Part shown: in pieces, positions 25,701-33,200 of the stretch
How positions within the stretch are numbered: position 1 is the first letter of the stretch
Layout of the letters: each line of letters starts with the position of its first letter
NCBI RefSeq assembly: GCF_001949145.1
Contig: NW_019091498.1
Coordinates: forward strand, 393,724 to 437,202
Direction: 5' to 3'
From: Acanthaster planci
Lineage: Eukaryota > Echinodermata > Asteroidea > Valvatida > Acanthasteridae
DNA: 43,479 nucleotides
Translations under genes and position numbers: made by a program
The notes under the pieces: model-generated
Database searches by the model: none
Told to the model about the DNA's origin: nothing
What the model saw: the letters and a program-made list of their open reading frames with translations, nothing else

Positions 25701-26747
25701 CTGCATCTGTCTATGTATAAGTATATGATAAAACACCAGACAAGTGCAAGTGTTTAAATGTTGAAAGATGCAATGACAAATACCTGTACTATAGACCACT
25801 CATTTTGTCTACTTGTATGGGCAGCCCAAGTGTTACAGAAATACATGTATCACCTTTTGGTTGGTTTTCGGTTTAACCACCAATTCATTCAAAATGGACA
25901 TTTGTCTTTTTGATTTAACCTTAACAGTCTCAAATCCTCCAATTTCAATATGATTTTACATACACCCTACGGGGGTTAGGGTTAAATACATGTAGAGTTG
26001 TATTTTCATTTAGTATTTAGAAGTACATGTATGTGTATTAGCTGCGTGGGATTTTTAACACTTTGTGAATTAGTCTTGTACTTTTGAACCGACGGTTAAC
26101 CATAGTTGCTGCAGCCACTTGGAGGAAAAAGACGACATCAATAGGCATTGGCATTATATATTTGTAATTAAATGTTGGAGTCACTTTAAAAATGGCCAAA
26201 AAAACTCTTACTTTTTACGGATAAAAAAGTTGACACCTGAATCAAACCCAGCTAGAAGTGGAAACATTTCACGTGAGATCTCATGGTATATAGGCACTAT
26301 CCAGTAGACCACAGTCCCTACATTGCCCCGCTTGACATCAGGTGGTAAAATAATCAACTTTATTGGCTTACTCATGCATCAAAGAAGGCGCTGTCCACAG
26401 TACTTGCAGCCGGCTAAATATCAATTAGGGGGCTTAAATTTAGCAGGCAAAGGCTAAATATCCAATGTTAATGTTATTATTATTATTTATTCAGCACCCT
26501 TTACACAAAGAAACATGAACAATAGGTAAAGACAAGGACAAAACAGTGCCTGCAGTAGATGTCAGAAGAAAAAGTCAACAGCATGATCATGATGACCGTA
26601 GCCCGCAGGCACCTCTGCCAATGCCACAGGCAATGTAATACTAATATTAATTATTATAGCACCTACAAATTTACAACAAAATGTACCTTACCTCAAAATG
26701 TTTTGCTTAGCCAGCTGCTTCATACGATTATACTGTTTGCCCATCAT
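4531..26747 (-). CDS. ARHGAP17: RICH-type BAR/RhoGAP protein (ARHGAP17/ARHGAP44 family), 14 exons, C-terminus incomplete
   Basis: A BAR-domain RhoGAP: the family binds curved membrane through the BAR domain and switches off Rac1/Cdc42 by stimulating GTP hydrolysis at junctions and during membrane traffic. Exons (minus strand, 5' to 3'): 26747-26692, 19938-19899, 18371-18270, 13971-13895, 13165-13054, 10018-9942, 9156-9051, 8062-7994, 7593-7336, 6902-6842, 6410-6329, 6204-6007, 5411-5332, 4786-4531. All have AG/GT borders and every junction keeps frame, giving 524 codons plus two bases. Residues 1 to about 250 match the RICH BAR domain (NRMKQLA, RAEKTEVL, KEEME); about 255-440 are RhoGAP, with arginine finger near R287 (GIFRIAG), YLRELPEP, and NKM...SNL...GPN. 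The tail from 440 is Ser/Pro/Thr-rich. Vertebrates have ARHGAP17, ARHGAP44 and SH3BP1; this looks like their invertebrate counterpart, so the symbol is approximate. The last exon(s) are uncertain. Confidence 0.93.
5332..5411 (-). CDS. ARHGAP17: RICH exon 13 (end of RhoGAP)
   Basis: Codes LSMTSTGVASTIIENFITHA then DWFFPE, matching the family's IIEPIIQHADWFFPE. Acceptor is a T-rich run ending CCAG; donor GTAGGA. In phase on both sides. Confidence 0.95.
5751..5870. mobile_element. 120-bp MITE-like family D, copy 1
   Basis: Begins GGCCGTGTCCGAAACGG and ends CGGATGTAGCC. Its two ends are imperfect inverted repeats of about 40 bp (GGCCGTGTCCGAA against GGCTACATCCGAA, then CTACGGCTAGGTCT against AGAGCTAGGTCT). 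It lies in the intron between RICH exons 12 and 13. Copies 2 and 3 are at 11850-11969 and 33785-33894. Confidence 0.75.
6007..6204 (-). CDS. ARHGAP17: RICH exon 12 (RhoGAP core)
   Basis: 65 codons: IKDKDQKLQALW..., then NNFRYLIKFLSKVA, NKMNASNLSLVIGPNCLW and EED. It carries the conserved Asn of SNL and the GPN of RhoGAP domains. Acceptor CTCAAAACCCAG, donor GTGAGT. GC-rich at third positions compared with surrounding introns. Confidence 0.96.
6329..6410 (-). CDS. ARHGAP17: RICH exon 11 (RhoGAP)
   Basis: Codes (G)VLKQYLRELPEPLLTFPLYQ then EFIQTM plus AC. The K-YLRELPEPL block is the signature that packs against the GTPase. Acceptor TTTTGTTGCAG, donor GTAAGT. Confidence 0.95.
6842..6902 (-). 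CDS. ARHGAP17: RICH exon 10 (RhoGAP)
   Basis: Codes AALDANVELDMELGLEHAAA plus one base of the next Gly. Family equivalent: K(A)ALD......(E)....DPHAVAG. Acceptor TTTTTCTTTTGCAG, donor GTTAGT. Confidence 0.92.
7336..7593 (-). CDS. ARHGAP17: RICH exon 9 (BAR-GAP link, arginine finger)
   Basis: 86 codons from MVESQAQYYRTVLLRLEKLI to ASKMKMIR. It contains LEDHL..QGRDIASPLE, the start of the RhoGAP domain, and EEGIFRIAG, whose Arg (about residue 287) is the catalytic arginine finger. Acceptor GCTTTTTCGACAG, donor GTAAGA. Confidence 0.96.
7994..8062 (-). CDS. ARHGAP17: RICH exon 8 (end of BAR)
   Basis: 23 codons, DTLATEMMSLVAKDSMMARC then LVD. Too short to appear as an ATG-initiated ORF; found by searching for the missing D(Q)L(A/S).DM(Y)xF(M/V)AKE block. 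Acceptor CTTTGTCGGTAG, donor GTGAGT, phase 0 at both ends, as the neighbouring exons require. Confidence 0.88.
9051..9156 (-). CDS. ARHGAP17: RICH exon 7 (BAR)
   Basis: Codes (R)YQTASSKGIDKDNVTKVEA then IKEEMEQCQFKVDACK. It matches the R(W)xQ..KSSG... and (K/R)EEM(D/E).A.N(K/R)VE.C blocks of the family. Acceptor CACCAACAG, donor GTAAGG; ends in phase 0. Confidence 0.93.
9942..10018 (-). CDS. ARHGAP17: RICH exon 6 (BAR)
   Basis: Codes NEIPSIMNLKKRLNRLTLDL then DSAKG plus AG; family equivalent EIPNIQKQRK.LA.LVLD.DS. Acceptor CTTGCATTCAG, donor GTAAGA. A 34-bp minisatellite lies about 100 bp upstream in the preceding intron (10119-10232). Confidence 0.93.
10119..10232. repeat. 34-bp minisatellite, 3.4 units
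   Basis: Three full units of 34 bp start at 10119, 10153 and 10187, with a 12-bp partial unit to 10232. The unit is GGGGAGCACACGCC, then a variable ARG/CA part, then TGGTGCACACCTTTAT. It is intronic, 100 bp upstream of RICH exon 6 in transcript sense. Confidence 0.93.
11850..11969. mobile_element. 120-bp MITE-like family D, copy 2
   Basis: Same order of blocks as copy 1: CCGTGTCCGAAACGGACTTC, GCTAGGTCTATT, GCGCGTCTCCATGCATTTCC, AGCTCTAGACAAGAGAT and GGATGCAGCC. Lies in the intron between RICH exons 5 and 6. Confidence 0.75.
11985..12200. mobile_element. family C element, decayed copy
   Basis: Contains TTTAGAGGCATGGGG, GTAGCAAAAGGAAGAACAGT and ATATCCACACT in the same order as the matching blocks of the two full copies. 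Terminal repeats are eroded. Confidence 0.45.
12397..12426. repeat. perfect 12-bp hairpin
   Basis: GTTGTGGGGACA, a six-base loop, then TGTCCCCACAAC. Intronic. A further CCCCACAAATTAG follows a few bases on. No function assigned. Confidence 0.85.
12507..12799. mobile_element. 294-bp MITE-like family C, copy 1
   Basis: Terminal inverted repeats ACCTTACACACCTAGTGTGG and CCACACTAGGTATGTAAGGT enclose about 290 bp with no transposase. Copy 2 at 20618-20911 has the same orientation and high similarity along its full length. Both copies also share GTGTGGGTGT just outside the right repeat, so the true right end may lie further out. Confidence 0.85.
13054..13165 (-). CDS. ARHGAP17: RICH exon 5 (BAR)
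   Basis: 37 codons including GKTAEIWTSIGQDLTSHE and ending TPFSGLLD. It aligns with the family block GKMLE..(G)(D/E)..(N/K)LA.EL...E and (V/I)(D/E)PL. Acceptor CATCAG, donor GTGAGT; enters in phase 2 and leaves in phase 0. Confidence 0.9.
13895..13971 (-). CDS. ARHGAP17: RICH exon 4 (BAR)
   Basis: Codes RKLPHTVLGQSMLDSGQALG and then EDSVF plus two bases of Gly. It aligns with the (K)KLPLTALAQNM...LLG block of the family. Acceptor TTTCCTCCACAG, donor GTGAGC, phase 0 to 2. Confidence 0.9.
14624..14866. mobile_element. MITE-like element with GAGCTGCTTA...CACAAAATTTG termini
   Basis: The left end reads GAGCTGCTTACGCACAAAAT then TTGCTTAAGC. The complement of the right end reads GAGCTGTTTAAGCACAAAAT then TTGTTTAAG. 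The terminal inverted repeats are about 33 bp with few mismatches. Between them is AT-rich, non-coding sequence. Similar termini are, from memory, common in repeats of marine deuterostomes; that comparison was not run. Confidence 0.75.
15258..15440. repeat. cluster of ACATGT/TACATGTA palindromes
   Basis: Many near-tandem ACATGTACATGTA words mixed with GTACGTACAGT and TACTGTAC. Similar clusters occur at 16360-16535, 17050-17065, 18171-18186, 22017-22042, 24881-24900 and 40650-40710. They are self-complementary and can form short hairpins. Confidence 0.85.
16360..16535. repeat. cluster of ACATGT palindromes
   Basis: Contains GTACATGTATACATG, TACATGTACATG (several) and TACATACATGTACAGTG. Same word family as the 15.3-kb cluster. 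No coding potential. Confidence 0.8.
17408..17477. mobile_element. 70-bp CCCTAAC...GTTAGGG element, copy 1
   Basis: Begins TTGACCCTAACAG and ends GGGGTTAGGGTTAA. The interior (CCCAAATCCTCCAATTTC and so on) is nearly identical to 25915-25985. The TTAA at the right and the decayed TTGA at the left suit a TTAA-targeting, piggyBac-like MITE. Confidence 0.65.
18270..18371 (-). CDS. ARHGAP17: RICH exon 3 (BAR)
   Basis: 34 codons starting CEKKVDIIKDACQKTVKKLS and including ACLQG, a block shared with ARHGAP44 (KLTACLQG). The acceptor is a T-rich stretch ending CAG; the donor is GTATTA. Phase 0 at both ends. Confidence 0.9.
19640..19803 (-). mobile_element. tRNA-derived SINE
   Basis: On the minus strand a tRNA-like head has an A-box-like TGGCGTAGTG (19790-19781) and a B-box GGTTCGAATCC (19748-19738) about 32 bases apart. 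It is followed by a body containing GGGGTTTTCCTCCCACC. The spacing and boxes fit an RNA polymerase III promoter. The stretch does not fold as an intact tRNA. Confidence 0.65.
19899..19938 (-). CDS. ARHGAP17: RICH exon 2 (40-nt microexon, BAR)
   Basis: Codes (R)AEKTEVLNDDLQQ, nearly identical to AEKTEVLSEDLLQ in the vertebrate proteins. The acceptor is TTGTCCACAG and the donor GTATGT. The single leading G completes the AG left by exon 1, and the exon ends in phase 0. It stands 6.75 kb from exon 1 and would be easily missed by gene finders. Confidence 0.92.
20166..20457. repeat. interspersed repeat A, copy 1
   Basis: Starts ATAGACCGCTCTCATTTTG and ends GGCCACTGGTAGGAAAAAC. Shares GGTTGTTTTTC, ATTCATTCA, TTTAG.GGCCAC and other blocks in order with copies at 25789-26130 and 42714-42998, all in one orientation. 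No terminal inverted repeats or coding sequence were recognised. Confidence 0.75.
20618..20911. mobile_element. 294-bp MITE-like family C, copy 2
   Basis: Terminal inverted repeats ACCTTACATACCTAGTGTGG and CCACAGTAGGTATGTAAGGT. The interior matches copy 1 with scattered substitutions. Lies in RICH intron 1. The short minus-strand ORFs shared by the two copies reflect repeat identity, not a gene. Confidence 0.85.
22842..23100. repeat. degenerate tandem repeat, about 40-57 bp period
   Basis: The motif CTGTTGGATTTAGCAG recurs in altered form near 22842, 22881, 22931 (CTGTTGGATTTTGCAGGGAA), 22978 (CTGTTGGATGGAGCAGG), 23035 and 23081 (CTATTGGACAAAGCAGGGAA). Spacing is uneven. Confidence 0.45.
25428..25657. 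mobile_element. 230-bp TTAA-flanked MITE-like element
   Basis: Starts TTAACCCTAACCTCCCC and ends GGGGAAGGTTAGGGTTAA. A second copy of the left terminal sequence lies inside at about 25458 (CCCTAACCTTCCCC..TCACACA), matching the complement of the right end over about 34 bp. Carries no transposase. Confidence 0.7.
25789..26130. repeat. interspersed repeat A, copy 2 (with nested element)
   Basis: Starts CTATAGACCACTCATTTTG, contains TTTTGGTTGGTTTTCGGTTT, and ends GCAGCCACTTGGAGGAAAAA. Interrupted by the 71-bp element at 25915-25985. Confidence 0.75.
25915..25985. mobile_element. 71-bp CCCTAAC...GTTAGGG element, copy 2, nested in repeat A
   Basis: Begins TTAACCTTAACAG and ends GGGGTTAGGGTTAA. 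It interrupts repeat A copy 2. At the corresponding place repeat A copy 3 has a single TTAA, as an unoccupied site would. Confidence 0.7.
26230..26330 (-). mobile_element. possible decayed tRNA-derived SINE head
   Basis: The minus strand has TGGTCTACTGGATAGTGC and, further on, GGGTTTGATTCAGG, resembling degraded A and B boxes of a tRNA head. Weaker than the 19.7-kb case. Confidence 0.3.
26692..26747 (-). CDS. ARHGAP17: RICH exon 1 (start codon, N-terminal BAR helix)
   Basis: Codes MMGKQYNRMKQLAKQNIL and then two bases (AG) of a split Arg codon; donor GTAAGG. It matches the start of human ARHGAP17/44, which reads MKKQFNRM(K/R)QLANQTVGR. Two ATGs are adjacent (26747 and 26744); the second aligns best with the family start. 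An in-frame TAG lies about 13 codons upstream with no ATG between, so the start is well supported. Confidence 0.88.
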
Positions 26748-26929
26748 CTTGAAGGTCTTTTGTTGTTGGCCTACAGACTAGACAGTGGATGGCAAATACA
26801 AACTCATGCACACAAGTACATCAACGAAATCCGGGAAGGACTGCTTGAGTTGAAGATTTCCAAGCCTGCACTAAGGCTGCAGGTGAACTCTCTTCACAGG
26901 TACTAGGTGACAGGCACAGGCTACCAGTG

Positions 26930-27330
26930 CCACAATAATAAATGCCGTGCGTGCAGATGCAACGCCTGGCTTTCGACTCACGTAGGCAAGGCTTCACGTT
27001 ACCTCAGCTCCGTTGGGGATCGGGACGATAACGGTACCTAGCTCGTCGGCAGCAACAGCATGTAGCCCTACGCGGAACTCGTCTGACTACTGTAGCTACT
27101 GGTGTAACGTGTAGGCTTGTTCTGACGAAACATGGACCTATTTGGGGAAGCTTGGCATCTTAAATGTGCTGTTTGGAAGCAATGAAATCACCACAACTTC
27201 AACACGACAGGAAAAATTGGGGGAGGATCGAAACAAGGAAGTGATTCTCGAGACTGCCGGCTGCAAGTGTACGTTCGCTAGCTCGGCGCAGCAGGGGAGA
27301 TCCCTGACGCTCCCTACGCTCCAGCAATGT
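26930..27330. promoter_or_regulatory. CpG-rich stretch upstream of RICH exon 1, possible promoter/5' UTR
   Basis: CpG dinucleotides are much denser here than in the flanking AT-rich DNA. The stretch lies 180-580 bp upstream of the RICH start codon. This is consistent with the promoter and 5' UTR of the minus-strand gene, but no core element or transcription start can be fixed. Confidence 0.35.
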
Positions 27331-30013
27331 ATATTCTTCAGTGACCTGCCTATTGATTGTTAGACTGGAATCCTAACCCGAAGAGCAAAGGGGAGAGCAA
27401 CATGCATGATTGGCGATTTCCCGCTAAGCAAAGTCACACCGATTTGCCACGGTCGTAAAGTAAATGCTGCAAATTTCACTGGAAACTTCTCTTCGCATTA
27501 CAGGGGTCATACCTGCAATTTGAATCACTAATAAAGTTCCATAATTTAATGGCCCACGTTGATTATGCGCGCCTTTAATAAATGTTAAATGAAACAAATA
27601 CAGGACCTAGCTTCCTTGCGGTTTTAATATATACTGATCTACCTTGACCGTATCTATGAAGATCGCACTCCCACCCCCCGTCGGTAAGCAGGTCATGTTA
27701 AGTCACTGTTTTGGTTGATGTCTTGCGTATGGCCTACATGCAGGCCTAGGCCGACATGCAATTTATCTTATCACAAGGACTGGAATGCGTTGCCCTCGAA
27801 CGTGGTCAACTACAAATCCCTTGAAACATTCAAGGCCTGAGCATTATTGACTATTTGACACAATAGATATTCCAATCCACACGTTGCACAAGCCTGGTGT
27901 GACGTGTCCAGGAGGACATTAGTTGCCGGCTGGCGATTACAGGTACAGACAAATATCAATAAATCTTGATAACGATTAATTTGTTTTAGTCGCCCTCTAG
28001 TAACCATAGTTACCGAACGTGTTCCTCTGGTGACTACTTCGAACGCACGATCGTCAACAGCGCCCTCGTTTTAGCCCCGCTTTCCATTAGGCTCAGGGAA
28101 GACAAGTCGTTGTTAGCTCCTCATAAGGCAACACAAATGCGGTACCAACAAAGTGTGGAAAACGCTTGAATATGAAGGGCCCCTATGGAGACGATAGTTG
28201 AGGACCAAGGTTGAAAAATAAATCGCAGTACAATCATTCATGCATCATTTCACCATCGTTCCTTAGCAGGTACCGTAGGTGCATCTCCCACACTTCTTCC
28301 CTCCCCTTTCAGCAGTGATGTGAAACAGGGACTGCCGGCCGAAATGTGCAACGCTAGAAATGGAGGAGAGGTGATATGTAGGATGAATATCGTATACTGT
28401 GTAGCAACTACTTGGAAAGTTTCACGTAGTACAGGGCCGTTTTCCAATACTCGACTTGGGCTCCGTCTCAGGCTTCAACTGTTATTTTAACTTCCGGACT
28501 TTGAGGTTATTAGCGCAATAGTTCGTCTGATACAAAACATCAAGTAAGATGCAAAAGAGCCAAACATTACTGTATTTTAATTTAAGCTGAACACTTCAGC
28601 CCCACAATCGAGGATTGGTTTCCTACACGAAGCCCAAGACGGAGACGAAGTTGAGTATTGCAAAACGGCCCAGGTGTCAATTTGCCACGTCTACCAATGC
28701 GAACATTATCAAAATAAGATAAGTTCAGATGAGCATCAAACTTTAATCTTTTGCCTACCGTCTCTTCTGTGGTTTTGCTTCTCCCCGAAATCAACCAAAC
28801 ACTACTACATGTACTAAACACTATGCAATGAAAATACGACCCCCTTTTGCAACAGTAAACAGTTAAAGGAATCTGACACCAACCTGTGAGCTGATACTTC
28901 TTTAATTCCCAGTCACCATTTTGTAGGACTAAAAATAAATTGTTGCTTAAAACTAAGTGCATTTCGTTATTCCTTTTTAACTTTTCTGAGACTGAGCTTC
29001 GCTTTCAGCACCGTTTTGGCAAGCTTCTCCTGTTACCGACTTCCGTTCAGCGTTCATTATGTAAAAAATGATTGAATGGATATTGCCATAAAACCCTGTC
29101 ATCCTCACTACTCAAAAATTGTATTTTTTTACAGCGCACCGTCTGCACGAACTGACAGTACAAAAGTGCTTGTTGGTACCTTTCGGGGCCGTGCATAAAG
29201 TATGTAAGCACGAGGGGGGGGTGGTGTCGTTGTGTTCACCAACCAGCGCGTACCGTACGCAAACTGAAAATTTGCCTTTAATACACTTTCTCATACAAAT
29301 AATCATAGTGCAAAAAGTAACTACGTTTATAAGAAGAAAAGGCACCAGGGTTATTTTTCTGTTTTTATTCAACTTTTTTTGGTTAGCTACTGAGTAAATA
29401 TTTTCCAGGGCCGTTTGGTCATTTATGTCAGAATTTGGAAGCGACGTCCGAATAAAATTGAGTGCTACAGTAGACGTACAATGACATTTAATGATGCTAA
29501 AGCAAGGTACAGAGAAGTCAAAAGATATGTGAAATGCGTTTGCGTACGGGGAGGGGGTCTAAAAAGTCAACATTTCGTGCGTACGCATATGGACAGCCCC
29601 TTCTTAAAAAGGCTTCACGAACTGACGCAAAAGTATGCGCGCGCACTGCGCACAGTGAAGTACGCAAGCATTAGTTTTTACGAACACTGCACAAGCATTT
29701 TGTGGATATATAAATCAGAGAAAAATACCATAAAAGGCTTGAAGAAATTTCCTCAATCCATAAAAACTTTCAAACTTGAGAAATTATGAAAAGTTTCATT
29801 TCGTGAAAACAAAAAGTCCAAAGTAGACCTACACTTGCTGGTTCATGCACTTAAACTTAACTTAAAATTATAGAAATGCACTCTACTCGAAGCACACACA
29901 ATACATAGGCCTACCGCTTTGTTTCAGTTCGTAACGTTGCAGATATATCGGTGTACCCCCTGAACATTGCTTAACAACATTCCTTGACTACGAAATTAGC
30001 AGTGAACAAAATG
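27331..30013. other. intergenic region between the RICH start and the sialyltransferase end
   Basis: No gene recognised. A 124-codon plus-strand ORF at 29415-29789 and a 92-codon one at 29119-29397 have no recognisable product. They share a CACGAACTGAC word and GTGCGTACG/GCGTACGG words beside G-runs, so they probably belong to a diverged repeat. Confidence 0.5.
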
Positions 30014-30019
30014 TTTATT
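30014..30019 (-). terminator. poly(A) signal of the sialyltransferase gene
   Basis: AATAAA on the minus strand, 56 bp after the stop codon. It is the first canonical signal downstream and the distance is reasonable for a short 3' UTR. Confidence 0.5.
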
Positions 30020-30074
30020 ATCGCACTTGAGGAATTTACGACAGCAGTCTTGCCTTTTCAAGCAAACAAATCTT

Positions 30075-30292
30075 CTATAGGCACTCTGAATATTGTAACT
30101 TGATGATGCCCAAGTGGTGTAATTTCAGTATCTGCAAGAACTCGGCATGGAAACTGTGATGTCTCGATATGGCCAGGTTGTCGTGGTAGTGGTAAGATAC
30201 AGTCTGGTTCCTCAGGGATTTCTCAAAAGGCCAGGCGCCGAACAGCTTGATGTGGTCACAAAACTCAAACGCCGCAGTCAACATGTACAACC
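30075..30292 (-). CDS. ST8SIA: sialyltransferase exon 7 (S, III and VS motifs, stop)
   Basis: Codes (G)LYMLTAAFEFCDHIKLFGA then WPFEKSL, NQTVSYHYHD, and HHSFHAEF...LHHLGIIKL..SECL before TAG at 30077-30075. Contains the S-motif Cys, motif III, the H-x4-E of the VS motif and the last disulfide Cys. Acceptor TTTTACCTCTGGCAG. Confidence 0.95.
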
Positions 30293-33200
30293 CTGCCAGA
30301 GGTAAAAGGAATAGAAAAGATACAAGTTTATCAGTCTTCGACCTCCATTTGTACGGGTGAGGGCTTTGGTTTGGTTTTGAGTAAGGCAAAGCATAAGTGA
30401 TCTGGCTTTGTATAAATTGAGTAAGGGTCATGCGGTCCCCTAAGCTGCCGATACCCTGACGTGTCATCATAGCCGATAGGTACACTGGACAGCAAAAGTA
30501 ACCAAGCTGGTGTCCATGTCAATTTCTTCTTTGTTATAAAGATGATCACTTGCTTTTGGGCATGTGATTAATAAGGGGTTATTGCAGCATACCTGTGTAC
30601 AAAAATTGTTTATTTCTATGGAGTGAATTTTTATGTGTGGCCCCTGACAGAAGTGGCAAGTTTCTTTTGCTGTCCAGTTAGTGTCGGGTATCACAATTGT
30701 TTCGTTCAGTGTCACGCCCAAGAGCTGAATTTTGATTAAACTGCTGCGAGTGAAGTCAAGATCGACAACGGAAGTGACATGGTTAGATGCCAATTGACCG
30801 ATTACCGTCACACCGCTTCTTTTCATTAATATACTGCACAGTGTTGCCAAACGTGCGTCGAATTGTTCCATGGGTGATTGTACTGTCATCTGTCTCTTTC
30901 ACCGCCTGTTTAGATTCTTGGGAATAGTCTGAGTGGGCGTTTTCATTTAGTGGTGTTCGGAGTCAGCACCTGCTATCCTAAATGTTCAGGGAAGGGGTAA
31001 ATCACTAATTCGTTGACAGAGCAAAGAGAAGAAACTGGGACTACGATGTGTCGAAAATAGGACACCGTACAGGACATCCTACCGTACCCCTTTTGAAAGT
31101 GTTCTGGGTTTGCCTAGGTGCTTTTGTCCAGCCGCCCATCCGTCAGTTAGTGATACACGGTTTGTACGTTTACATCTACATTACGTTTAAAAAAATTTTC
31201 CACCCCGGCCCTATACATTAGATTTACCAGTGGTTGGTAATTTCTTTCTTTTAAGAAGTGGTCTCCATAGTGACTTGACGGCGAGGAAGTGCCTTGGATT
31301 GCCGTAGACGGGTGTCATTACATCGCCCTTGGCTAGTATGCTGGCCACTTTCAGGAGAGGGACCTGGAATCCACGCACTCCGAAGGCCGGGAGCCAAAGC
31401 AGGCTTCCGTGGAACTGTTCCAGCGACGCCTTAAAGGCCGAGATGTTTTGTTCAGTCTTAAGGGAACCAAACCTAAAACATTGATGCAGTAATTGAAATT
31501 TTTAGAGACGGTGGGTAAAGAATAACATCTACCCATTAACTTCATCGGGATATCAGCATCAACAACAATAACTTTTGGAATAGTAAAACTTCAAAAAGAA
31601 CTCAAGTAAATGATGTTTATTGTGAAAATTGAAAAAAAAAATCGAAAAACAACAAAACAAATTGACAAAATCAGAATCGTAACGGGATCGTCACCGGTAC
31701 GGAAGGATAATCCTATACGTTAAACGCAAAAACTCTTCTACTAGTTTTGAAAGCTCTGAAGTTTATAATTCTGAAATGCTAAGCGTTCTTATTTTGAATA
31801 CCAGTTTAAACAAAAAATTCATTGCAAAGATAAACTGATTAGGAGGAGGCGACACAAGTAAAAGAATCATACAAGGAAATTGTTCAGAGTAGAACAGGGA
31901 GGACGAAGGTAAGAAGGCGAAGATGAGAACAAAGATTTAGGAAAAAGGTCTACAAAGTAAAGTCTGGTGGAATGTTAAGGGCGGAGAAAACCAGGTATGA
32001 GGATTAAGAAAACAAAAGCAGAGGTAAGGATGATCAAGGTTGGGAAGACAATCAGGAAAACGAAGTCTTGGAAGGACGACTACCAAGACGTGAGAATGAT
32101 GAATGGTTTACCATGACATTGTACATGGGCAGAAAATGAGAAGCGCTGAGAGAAGGTCACTTTCTTAGCTTCTTCGATTGAAAGATACGATACACTGTCT
32201 CACAGTGCCATCGGCCCGGGCGATTCACAATAGTGCGCCACCATGAGTTTGCAACGCGTTGGCCAATCACAGCGTGCGAAATTTGTCGACCCTCTCCTAA
32301 CGCGCATTGGGTCGACAAAATTCGCACATTGTGATTGGTCAACGCGTTGCAATCTCTTGGTGCCGCACTACTCTGAAACGCCCGTATTGGCAATATCATA
32401 TGCGGCTTTGGCATCGCACGATTTCTCATTTCAACAGTCACTCGGAATGACTAGCAAAGTACTATTGCGTTGAGCTGCACTGCAGTGTACAGGTACCGTA
32501 CCTGTTTCGCACGTAAGTTGGGTTCAGCGTGGTAAGATTCGTCTTGTGGCCGACATCTGCCTCGAATCCACGCACTGTGGCCAAGTTGAACCTGCAGCAC
32601 ACAGAAATCAGCATGCTTTTGATATTATGGCTACGTACATGTAGTTAAAATATATGGGAAATCCTCTCGTTTAAAATCAAGAAGAGAATACCTGTATTTT
32701 GTTGAGAATGTGTTAACCCTTCATTCAACTCCATACCGAACAAAATTATTGACAGGCCGACTGACCGTGATTGATCAGCGGACCGACGGGGCTTTATTGC
32801 CTTAAGATCGACTGACTTGCGCATGTCTTTCGGCATGTCGTCCGTAAACAGTCTACGTACAACATTTTACAACATTTACAGATCAATGCCTTATAATCGC
32901 AATAGTGAGGGAAAGTGTGAGAGAGTGGATGTATTGTTTATTGTGGTCGGAAGTCAGTAACAGGACGCGTGTGGTAGTAATAACTTTTTTTAACATAAAG
33001 ATTATATCATCTCCATTGCATACCTAATGACAAATTCTGATCGGTCGATCTCCTCTCCACAGCGCGATCCCAGTAGAATCCCGCTGGATCCTACCACTGA
33101 ACAGGTTGGGAAGCGCGTATCGGACCGAACGATCGAATCCTGCAGTAACAATGACCACATCGTTTACTAATTCGATTTATCCCTTTTCATTGAGATGTCT

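Larger units (their letters stand above)
19939..26691. other. RICH intron 1
   Basis: 6.75 kb without a recognisable exon. Contains repeat A copies 1 and 2, family C copy 2, two TTAA elements, a degenerate tandem array (22842-23100), a (CATA) run near 21990 and a possible SINE head. Confidence 0.6.

Noticed and set aside
29415-29789. 124-codon plus-strand ORF as a gene
   Set aside because: No recognisable domain, and it shares words with a neighbouring repeat-like segment.
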